From an uncultured Clostridia bacterium (lineage in GTDB: Bacteria > Bacillota > Clostridia > Christensenellales > UBA1242): a stretch of 57,705 bases of DNA. A program made the translations under genes and the position numbers. The notes under the pieces were generated by a model. The model saw only the letters and a program-made list of their open reading frames with translations. It was not told the origin of the DNA and did no database searches. Numbering within the stretch: the first letter of the stretch is position 1; each line of letters begins with the position of its first letter. The stretch covers positions 1 through 57,705 of the forward strand of contig CANBAL010000006.1 of NCBI GenBank assembly GCA_947366545.1, written 5' to 3'. This document shows, in pieces, positions 29,515-40,400 of this stretch.

Positions 29515-31093
29515 ATTTTGAATATTTTTCCATGTATTCTTCGTATGTTCCAGTAAAATCAATGATTTTATTTTCGTCTACGATATCTATTATGCGGTTT
29601 GCCACAGTTTCGATGATTTCTTGGTCGTGTGTTGCAAACAGCATAACGCCTTTGTAATTTTGCATACCTTTGTTGAGTGCGGTAATGCTTTCAAGGTCAA
29701 GGTGGTTTGTAGGCTCGTCAAGGAGTAGCAGGTTGGACTGCTCAAGCATAATCTTGGCAAGCATGCATCGTACTTTTTCTCCACCTGAAAGCACCTTTGC
29801 AAGTTTCATATTTTCTTCACCAGTAAAAAGCATTCTTCCAAGCCATGAGCGTATATAAGTTTCATTCTGGTCTTTGGAGAATTGTCTTAGCCAGTCCACA
29901 AGTGTAAGGTCAACATTGTTAAAATATTCGTCATAGTTTTGTGGCAGGTATGATGTGCGAATGGTTTTTCCAATATGCACGCTGCCGCTGTCTGCCTCTT
30001 CCTTGCCCATAATAATATTGAATAGTGCGGTGGTTATTTGGCTATTTTTTGCAAAAATTACTACTTTTTGCCCTTTTTCAATGTTAAAACTAAGATTTTT
30101 AAAATAGCCAGCCTTAGAAAGATTTTCTACTTTCAAAACTTCTTTGCCTATTTCTTGCTCAAAATCAAAATTGATATAAGGGTATTTTCTTGATGAAGGC
30201 TTGATATCTTCAATAGTCAACTTTTCAAGTTCGCGTTTTCTACTTGTCGCTTGTTTTGACTTTGATGCGTTTGCTGAGAAGCGGGCAATAAACTCTTTAA
30301 GTTCCTTTGCGCGCTGTTCCGCCTTTTTGTTTTGGTCCTTCATCTGCCTTAAAATAAGTTGGCTTGATTCATACCAAAAGTCGTAATTTCCGATAAACAT
30401 GTTAATTTGCCCATAGTCTACATCGCAGATATGAGTACAAACTTTGTTAAGAAAGTGGCGGTTGTGCGAAACGATAATCACAATATTTTCAAAATCAAGT
30501 AAAAAGTTTTCCAGCCACCTTGTAGTTTTAAAGTCAAGGTTATTTGTAGGCTCGTCAAGCACAAGGATGTCAGGATTTCCGAAAAGTGCCTGTGCAAGCA
30601 ATATTTTCACTTTTAGTTTTGCGTCAAGTGAAGACATTTTCTCTTCATAAAGTGTTTCGTCAATACCAAGGCTTTGTAAAAGACTTTTTGCCTCAGCCTC
30701 AGCCTCCCAGCCACCAAGTTCAGCAAATTCAGTTTCCAGTTCCCCAGCGCGTATGCCGTCTTCTTCGGAAAAATCCTCTTTCATATATAAAGCGTCTTTT
30801 TCTTTTTGGATGTCCATAAGTCTTTTGTGACCAAGCAGCACTGTATCAAGCACGGTCTCGTTGTCGTATGCGTTTTGGTTTTGGTTAAGCACGCTCATTC
30901 TTTCATTAGGCGATATAAAAATATCACCGGTGTTTGGCTCAAGTTCGCCGGTTAAAATTTTTAAAAAGGTTGATTTTCCTGCGCCGTTGGCACCAATTAT
31001 GCCGTAGCAGTTGCCCTTAGTAAATTTCAAATTTACATCTTTATATAGGACACGGCCGCCAAATGCGAGTGAAATGTTGTTTGCCTGTACCAT
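29513..31093 (-). CDS. ABC-F ATPase, YkpA/YbiT-like
   Basis: The 526-aa protein has two ABC domains and no membrane segment, as ABC-F ribosome-acting ATPases do. Domain 1 has Walker A G34-ANGAGKST, a degenerate signature (LDAKLKVKILLAQAL) and Walker B ILVLDEPTNNLD. Domain 2 has the signature LSGGEKVR and Walker B LLLLDEPTNHLD, but its Walker A region (FAKNSQITTA) lacks the usual GK[ST]. The interdomain linker is Lys-rich. The YkpA/YbiT group is inferred from phrases such as GHKRLMD and FSEEDGIRAGELE. The start at 31093 follows AAGGAG; the frame extends further upstream, but the promoter lies inside that extension. Confidence 0.88.
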   Translation of the reverse strand: MVQANNISLAFGGRVLYKDVNLKFTKGNCYGIIGANGAGKSTFLKILTGELEPNTGDIFISPNERMSVLNQNQNAYDNETVLDTVLLGHKRLMDIQKEKDALYMKEDFSEEDGIRAGELETEFAELGGWEAEAEAKSLLQSLGIDETLYEEKMSSLDAKLKVKILLAQALFGNPDILVLDEPTNNLDFKTTRWLENFLLDFENIVIIVSHNRHFLNKVCTHICDVDYGQINMFIGNYDFWYESSQLILRQMKDQNKKAEQRAKELKEFIARFSANASKSKQATSRKRELEKLTIEDIKPSSRKYPYINFDFEQEIGKEVLKVENLSKAGYFKNLSFNIEKGQKVVIFAKNSQITTALFNIIMGKEEADSGSVHIGKTIRTSYLPQNYDEYFNNVDLTLVDWLRQFSKDQNETYIRSWLGRMLFTGEENMKLAKVLSGGEKVRCMLAKIMLEQSNLLLLDEPTNHLDLESITALNKGMQNYKGVMLFATHDQEIIETVANRIIDIVDENKIIDFTGTYEEYMEKYSK

Positions 31094-31111
31094 AAATTCT
31101 CCTTCTTTTAG

Positions 31112-31140
31112 AGTATAAAGTATAAACAAAAATTTGTCAA
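31112..31140 (-). promoter_or_regulatory. promoter of ABC-F gene
   Basis: On the minus strand: TTGACA (31140-31135), 17-nt spacer, TATACT (31117-31112). Confidence 0.85.
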
Positions 31141-31367
31141 TGAAAAAATAAAATAAAAATAATTTAATAAAAAATATTAAAAAATAATAAAAAAATCGCA
31201 AAAATAATGATTTTTTATTAATTTTTGATTAAATTATTGAATTAAAAATCAAATTAATTTATTTATAGAGAAATAGGGAAGAAAAAATATTTAATTTTTT
31301 ATTTTTAAGTCAAATAATTTGCTTTATTATATTTATAATAATATTAGTTAATTTTCTACATATTTAT
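31141..31367. other. extremely AT-rich divergent intergenic spacer
   Basis: This stretch between the two divergent promoters is almost entirely A and T, with many A- and T-tracts. I see no gene, no clear hairpin with a GC stem and no repeat of note. It may be bent DNA or a UP-element-like region. Confidence 0.6.
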
Positions 31368-31396
31368 TTGCTTTTTTTCGTCAAAAAAATTATAAT
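31368..31396 (+). promoter_or_regulatory. promoter of second giant gene
   Basis: TTGCTT (31368-31373), 17-nt spacer, TATAAT (31391-31396). Confidence 0.65.
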
Positions 31397-31420
31397 GGAA
31401 ACAAGATTAGGAGTGTGAAC

Positions 31421-34400
31421 ATGAAAAAGAAATGGGCAGTATGGAAAACCATAGTCGTAATAATCTTTTCGGTAATAGCGGTTGCTGGCGTAACGGTCGG
31501 TGGCGTTTATCTTGCAAGGGGAGGATTTGGGGAGGCAAAGATATCTCCAGAAAGCATTTCTTTTGATTTTACTGACGGCTCCTTTAACGACTCAAAAAAT
31601 CAGTTAGAGGTCAGTGATGATACTGTTGAAAAATTAAAACTTGTCATCAACACTCCAACTCAGTATGTTACAGAGAAAACAGTAAATCTAGATTTCGATT
31701 CTGAAACAAAGGTAATAAACAGAACAAACAAAACAATATCTGATAACTGCATCACAGTTCCACTCACGGTAAATATTGGCGAGCCTTTTGCTATCAGTTT
31801 GAATAAAGAGGCACTTAAACGAAATGGCGTAGAGATTACAGACGCCGAAGGGCTTGTTCTTTGGACAAGGGGTGGTATCTCAAACTTAAAGGCCACCACG
31901 ACTAATAACAAATCGGCAAGTTTAAAAGTGGCGGTAGATGTGCCAGTGTATGATATTTCTGTCACTCTTCATGACGAGGACGGAACAGCGGTGGAGGAAA
32001 TCACCGAAGGCAAGACTTTCACTGCAAGGGCAAATTTCTTCCCAGAGGTAAGTAGATATCAATACAGTGATAGTGGTGAAGGCGCCAGAGAGAAACTTGC
32101 ATATTTTGAGGCGCAAGGCACAAGCGAGGTGACTTTCGGCTATGACAATGGTGCATACTTTATGGCAGGCAATCCAAAAGCAGAAAACAAGATTGTTGGC
32201 TATGCTTTTAGGTCTGCATACGCACAAGCGGAATTTTTGTCAAGGTTTGATGAAACGGTTTCAGCGGCTGATATATACGACTCTTGCTTAAAATATCTTT
32301 CATCAAATGCGGGTGCAAAAGATAGAGCGGACAACTTAAATTCTCCAGCCAATATAAAAATTAATGAGGCCAACCTTTCAAGTTTTGTGGTAGGCAATGG
32401 TGGACATACCTTCCAAAACATGTACTCTGGCAGAAAATACACGCTCACAATGCAGAACGCAGGCGAAGATAATTACATAGACGCCGTTATCAATTCTCAG
32501 GACGGCGAACTTGACTCAATGCTAAGAAAGGTTGCAATCAATTTCACCTATCTTGTTGGCGGAGTTGAGACGGAGGTGACCGATGATATTCTTCGCATTA
32601 CCGACGCTTTTGATAACCCCCTTACAAGCGTAAAAGTGGGTGAAAAGACTTACTACTTTGCAGATACAATCGCACACCCTAAATATTCTGGCTGGACATT
32701 GTTCACAAATGGAATTTATACATTCAGACTTAATGTTGCACTCCTCGAAGAAGAGGCGGGCGTATTCCGTATAACAAAAATCAACGGCAGTGAGGCTAAA
32801 GACTTTTTAAGTATTGAGGTGCAAACTGGTGCAGAAAAAAGTGTAAGTTGGGCAAATAAAAATACGATACCAATGACGCTAGATTATAATGGCAGCAATA
32901 TGCTTCCTGATACATACACCTTTAACAAAGATGATATTGATATTCCAGAAACAAATATGTACAAGAACCCAATATTCTTTGCTTACTTTGGTAATACCGA
33001 AAAGGCAGATGGTGAAACAGAGGAAGATGTTGCAAAGCGTATGCTTGCAAAATACGATGCCGCAAGGTCTGGCAAATATAGGGTAGGCACACAGGAATTC
33101 GAACTTTTCGCACTTGAAGGTTATGACCTTACCGTAAGTGATATCGGAGAGTTTGAGATATTCTTTGCTACTTTCATGTCTGGGCAATATGATAAGGACG
33201 GCAAATACATCTTAGTCCGCACCTCAGACAGTAGGTCAGTCAAGGTGTCCAAAACTCTTTATGAGGATTCTATTGGTGAGGCCTCTGTTACAGTAGTCAA
33301 TAAAGACGGCATTGAAGTCCCACTTGGAGAGGGTGAAAGAAATTACTATCTCCCAGAGGGTACAACCAATAAAATCAAAATCTCCTTTACTGTGAATGAG
33401 AATTCATGGCTCACCTTTAAGGAGCAAATTGAAGCAGGCAAGATTTCACTTGATGTACTTGATAGAGCAAATAATTCTATTACAAGGACACTGTTTAGAA
33501 TTGAAAACATTAATGACAGATGGTATAGTCTTGTTGAGGACGGGTATAGGGTTGAATTTATCCTTCTTGTAAACAACTCGCTTGGACTTGAAGGGGATGT
33601 TCTTATTAATAGCGTGGTGCTTTCTGATGAAACCTCAGGCGAAACATGGGCAAAACCTGTTGCAAGTAAAGGAATAAACATCTATACACCACAGGTAAAA
33701 GAGGTTGCCTTTAATCCAAATGTTTATAATAATGATTCGCCAATCACAGTAACACAAAGATTGACTAATGAAGGTGGCGGAATTGAGATTGCGTATGCAG
33801 ATCAAAACGGCGACGACGCAACTGCAACAGACATTCAGTCTTTTATCAGAAATGCAATCGCCATTGTCACCGTAACCGACCAGCACGATAGGACTGATAC
33901 AATATCCTCATGGCAGTTTAGGACGGATAACTCAAATGCAATTTCAGTCAGTGGGCAAACTTTCAGTTTCCCAGCGGATGGCACAGCAACACTTTGGGTT
34001 GTATGTCGGGGAGTTCCTTCTACAAGGACTTTGACTTTTGATATTTCTTCAGTCGGTATTCAAAAAATCACAAAAGCACCTTCTCCATTTACCGCGAATA
34101 ATAACCAAGAAGACAACCATGACCTCACACAAATCAACCTTTCAAAATATGGTAAAGAGGGTGCTACCATAACGCTGAGAGATTTATTCAAACTTTACAC
34201 TGATACCAGCGAAAGTGCAGATCCATTTGCAAAATTTACAATCGTACCCGATCAGACCGCATTGTCTTCCTTAGAAGATTATGATGCATTGTTTGGTGAT
34301 GACTTGTTTGGTAATGACGGAATGATATCTCTTCAAGGCTCCAACCAAGATGTTACAGCGCTTCATATTAACAAAGGTTTTGCACTCAACAGTCCAGCAC

Positions 34401-37400
34401 TCAGATTTAAAATTGTGATAACTGACACTAAGCAGGAAATTCCTCTTAGTATAACAATACTTTCCAATGAATATGTTGAAAGAACAACAAATAACCTTGG
34501 TGCCGATGTTTACGCACAATACCCAGTAAGCATAGGCGAAGGAAAGATTGTAAAATACGACAAAGATGCTGATGAAGAGGATGCTACTTTAGTCTCTAAA
34601 ATAATCGCTGGAGAAATCGCTGGAGAAATCTATGATGAAAGTACAGGAATTGTAGTTGGCACGCTTGACTCTGACGGCAATTTCATTTTCAACGATTTTT
34701 GGGATGAGTCTACTAAGGATTATAGAATTAAATTAGATTTTGGCGGCGGCAATAAGTACACATTGTCATATACAGTAGAAGCCACAGTCAACAGAAATAT
34801 TAAGATTAATGATAAACAACAAACTTATAGTATCATAAAGCATTATAACGCACCAGTTAGCGATTATTTTGAAATTGTAAGGGAAAAAGGAACCGCAGAG
34901 TTTGCTGAGGGCGTAACGCGTACTATAAGTGTCGCATCTGAGTCCTATATTACATTAGTTGACGGCAGATTGCGTGTTCAAAACACGCCAATGTTTGACT
35001 ATAACCAAACCACCCGCACCCAAAAGTTTACTTTCTCTGTGAATGACATTTCACTTGGTGAAAGGGATTTAGTATATAAAACAGGGCTTTCTTACGATAC
35101 TGTTGCAAGCGGCATAAAACTCGGGGGAAGTTCTGCAAAGGTTGAAAGTTTCACGCAGCAAGAAGTAAACTATATTCTTACAGAAAGTAAAACTTGGAAT
35201 CTTGATGGCTCAATTGCGGACGATAATACTTATAGTTTCGACATCCTACCTAGATATCCAAACTTAGGACTTGACCAAAGAGATTATTATACAACAAATG
35301 AAATAGAAGATGAGAATGGGCAAAGAGTAAAACAGATTACTTTTAATGGCGATCAAGCAATAAGGGGCTTGGGCGATGAGCGTTCCTTCCTTATCGTGCA
35401 GGTGCGTCAAAGTAATAAAGCAATCGCATTTATGAAGGTGCCACTTCTTATCTCCAATATTGGAATGGATTTTGTTAGCTATAGTGATAGCGAGAATAAC
35501 ACCTTAGAAAATGCCTTGATGTCACCAAATGGACTTCAAACAAAAGGCGTTTACCAAGAAGTAAATGCCGGTCAAATATACTCGATTGCAAAATTAGCAG
35601 CATCAGCATCATCCACAAAAGAGTTTAATTTTGGCTTTATATATGCCGATAATATCAAGGATTCTATATCACTTTCAGTTGAGCCAGTAGGCGAATATGA
35701 TAATGCACTATTTAAACGCTTTATAACAAACGAAAATGGTTTTGATATTTCACTTAACCATATGTCAAAGGATATTCCAAATGCTTACCTAGGTTTAAAA
35801 CTTACAATCTCAAAGTATAACAACTTTAGTTTGTATTTCCTTCTTAAAGTGAATGGTGATACCACTGTTGAAAGCCCAGTTTATGCTTATAATGGCGATA
35901 AAGAATATCTTACAATAGATGCGGTAAACGAAAATTGCCGAATTGATTTAAATGAAAAATTTGGTAATGAAACTCTCCATAGTGGTGAAACAAGGTATAA
36001 TATCAAAGTGGGTGAAAATTCTAACCCAGACCTTAAATATACATATAACTATTCTATTGAAATTCCAAGCCTTGCTGTAGGAGAAAACCCAAAAGATTAC
36101 ATTGAGGTAGGGTTTGAAGGCGATATAGCCACATTCACAATGCGTCAGCGTGTTCAAGATGCTGAGGTTACAGTTACAAGAGTCTATTGTGGCGGACAGG
36201 GGGACGAAGAACTTTCTGTTGTCGGCGGTGAAATATCCTATGTCTTTATGATAAATGGGGGACATGATTACACACTAAATTATTCTAATTATGGCGAAAA
36301 TGAACCTGTAATCAGTGGCGCAAATGCAACATGGACGGTTGCAAGCAGTGGAGCCACACAATCAGAGCAGTCTGTTATAGTAAAAATTAAAGAGGGGGCA
36401 ACAATCGGTGATGGCGAACTTTCTCACCATGTATATAGCAATGAAGAAGGTGTTAATATTGCCGACCTTGCTACAATTACATATGAGAACGACAAACTTT
36501 CAATCACAAGAGCAGGCTATCTTGATAAAGACCATACGATATATGTCAACTTCTATACCACAGAAGGTGCAATCGGCACACTTACAATAAATCTTCCAGC
36601 AAGTGCAACAGCAGCGTTGAAATCGGAAGAGGATCGCACTATTAATGCTGGTACAGATCTTGAATTAAATCATTTTGTTAGTGGCTTTAAAATGGACGGC
36701 AGTGATTACGAAGGCACTTTTACAATAACCGAAGTTACAGTAAGCGAAGAGGGGAAAGATATATTTAGTTTTGATGAGGAAAATAAACTATTTAAATTCT
36801 TCTCTTCAATAAATGATTTATCATTCACTCTCACTGTTACAGGCAAATTTGGAGAAAATCAATCTTTCACTTTTGACATTCCAGTTAAAGTAAAAGCAAA
36901 CCTTACAAGGACGGACAAAGAGCCAATAGTTGAAGGCAGCCCAGAACTTGTATATATTGGTGATGAAGATCCAACTCAAGCCGGAGACGACAGAGTCATA
37001 GAAGTTTCTAAATTATATAGTGGTTCTGACGCCACCAACCTTATCGCAAAATATTCATGGCCAGGAAATGAGTATATTGTTGAGGGTAGTAATGTTGAGG
37101 CTACAGACAATAGAATAAATATCACAACAAACGCTGTTCCTTCTAACACTCGTGTTGAGGTTGCAATCACAGTAAGCCTTTATAACAGCCTTGCTGCGAC
37201 AAGTCCATATAAAACCTTCACAGTAAATTACTCCTTCTTAATTGTGCCTAACACAAAAATCATATTTAACTATCCAAAAGTAAACAATGATGATGAGGAA
37301 AAGAAAGAATATCTTTCAAGTGGTGCCACCTTTGCTGATGCGTCAGGCTTCTTTAATTCAAAAGCATTATTTGCGGAAGGCAATCGTCTGGCGTTTACCG

Positions 37401-40400
37401 ATAATGCTGGCAATACAACAACTACACCTACTTTCACAGCAAAAATTCAAAGTTTGCAGAATGCTACTATTCGTTATAATGGCGGTACCTTAACCGCCGA
37501 AGACGGCAATAACATTTTGTATGACAACTTGGACAAAAACAAGATTATTAATCTTGAAAACATTACTTTCGAGATAAGTGACGCAAGTATGGATAGCAAT
37601 ATTAATATACTTATTGAAAGTAATAAGGTCGCAAAGGTATATCAAATCGGGCTTATTTCTAGGGCATTGTCACTTGACATCAAACAGGCAAACGATAGTG
37701 ACGGCGTTGAGACTTTCTATGTGGAAAATCTTACACAAGAAACTGGCACACAAATATTTGCAGATTATAGACTTGCTGAGTTTACAGTGGGAAATATCAA
37801 CAGCACCTACCTTGGCAATTATGTAATTGCGTTCAACAAGGGTGGCATAGTTAAAACCGCCAATATCAAACTTACTGAAAACAGTCGTGAAAAAACACTC
37901 TATGTTGATATGAACGAAAGCCTTGACGGTTATGAATATTTCGCCACCTATAAAGATAGTTATGATGAGAAAAATATAATAGATAATAGTTTAATATATT
38001 CTTCTAATCCTCATCTTACAAGCCGCTTGCAAATGACATATGCTGGCAAGTCAGTTGATTATGATAAGTTTAGTGATGTTCTTCAAACTGGTTCTGACAA
38101 TCTTTCAACCATGCCATTAAATATGGACACTAAAAAAATTGACAATACACAACAAGTTAAGAACTTCCAGTTCACATTAAACAATGGTCAAATTGACATC
38201 GATCCAGAAAATTCAGCCAATACAACAAACAGTGTCTATACATTCAGCAATGTATACAACTACAAAACTTCAATAGATATTGATGTTGAAAATAAAGGCG
38301 CTATTCATTATCACAATATTAGGGTAAATCAAACCTTGTCAATTATCAGTGATATGGAAATCAAAAATCCAAGCACAGGCAGCCTTATCAATGCAAAGGG
38401 TAAAAATTACACTCTTGATGTTGTAAGAGTTGGAATTGACGACAATGACACGGCAACTGCGGCTAACGCACTCGGTATTACCGATGATTCAAAGTATCCT
38501 AACTGGACAAAACCTTACTATTTAGATACTGATCATCCATACCTTCGTGTATCTCGAAAACTAGACGGTACAACTGAAACTAATGACTATAATGTGCTTG
38601 GCCTTGGTGCAAACAATGAGGGAAATTTCGTTGCACTTAAAATCACCTATACTGTCACAGTCGGCGACAAGCCAATTCATAAAGATTTCTATGTAATGTA
38701 TAAGGTTGTTTCCGATTATAAAATTGAATACGATCAAACCAGCAATATAGATAATCAAGGTACGCTCCCAGTCAACGCTGATATAATCAAAAAATATGCA
38801 CAAAAGCCTGCTACGGCTGAGGGTGTAGCAGAGGGAGAGCCAGTTTACACCTTAAATGTGGCTGGTGGTACAGATGCTGCAAATCCAAACTTTGTCACCG
38901 TAAAACATACACAGGGGCTTTATGATGGCGATCCAAACCTTGGTAAAGATGTTGCGGCAAGAGATTTCACATACACCTTGACTTTAGATACCACTCGCGA
39001 TAAAGATAATACCCAATACAATATCGCCCAAAATGTTAAGTCCAAGTTTGGTCTATTTGACACATCAGACTTGCCAACGGGGTGGACGCGTACAGATGAG
39101 AAAGTTTATAAATGGAAGTATGATGCAACAAAAGATGCTACTTCTCTTGCCTTCGAAAAAGTTGCAAAAGTAATTTTCGCACAACAAAGTTATATCTTGG
39201 AGGCGGTGGACAGTTATGGCTTTAAGTTCCAAGTACGCTTTGCACTTATGTCTGACGGAGATACAGTGCCACAAGCAATGGAATCTGGCAAATTTGAGAT
39301 TATCGAAGGTAGACCATTTGATATAGGTGTAGTTTACGAGTATTTGACGGCAACCGACACTACGAATGGTAGTCAAACGACAATCAACATATCTTCTACC
39401 AAAGGTAATCAAATACTAGGCACAAGTGATTATCAAGTAATCAACCTTACTAATATTAAGGCTTATGGCTTTGATAAAGATTATACACTTGGAGAGAAAG
39501 CTTACTTTGCTGTCGATGGTAACAATTACAAAGTAAAAGAGGGGACAAACTATGTGCTTTCAAATGATGCTGCACAATACCTAATCCGTCCAGAATTTGC
39601 CGATGTAACGGTGAACAGGATATACTTCACGCGTAATGGTGAAAAATGCGGCGAGGTTGCTTTTACTACTGGAAACACTGATACCACTAAAAACACAAAC
39701 AATAGCCTTGCTACTTACAAGAAAATGCAAGATGAGGATACTAGGACAGACTTATATTTTGCTAGTGACATTTTCAGAAATCCTAAAGAAAACTATATTA
39801 TGCCAACCCTAGATAGTGATATTTACGGTACTTCCAGTCAAGTGGATGTTGTAATGATGATAGAACTTCAGTATCAAGTCGGCTCAATAATAGAAACCTA
39901 CACTGTACCTGTCAACATCAAAGTTACAAGAAATTACAGATTTGTAGATGGCGAGAAGACAATCGTTCGTGACGGTGAGGCATTTAATATAAGTGAGTAT
40001 ATTAAATGTACAGACGCTGCCGGAGAAGAAATCAAGGAGCCGACTACTACAACCGATACTGACACAACCACAGAAACAATTACTAAATCTGTACAATATT
40101 ATGATGACACATTAATTGTTGCCTTGCCATATCAAGGCAGCGTAACCTTTGATGTAACATTGACTCGCGATGGAAATGAAATTAACAAGATTACGGAAAC
40201 TGTGGATAATTCTTCTGGCTTTGCAGACATTCAAACTCGTTCACTTTCACAGCTTCTTAAAACAACAATCAGACCTTCCGATACTATCACAGTTGACAAC
40301 ATTAAGTCAGGTAGCGGACAGATTGATGACAATCACTACGGCTATTACATCTCGTTTGCAGGCGAAGCAATTTGTAAAACTTCGGCAGAAGACGATAACG

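Noticed and set aside
29286..29657. 123-codon plus-strand frame over the glyS leader
   Set aside because: It covers the T-box, its terminator and the ABC-F terminator, which are better explanations of the sequence.
31094..31201. Extension of the ABC-F frame giving a Phe/Leu-rich N-terminus
   Set aside because: It is translated from AT-rich DNA containing the gene's promoter; the family starts at the MVQANNIS equivalent, with AAGGAG before 31093.
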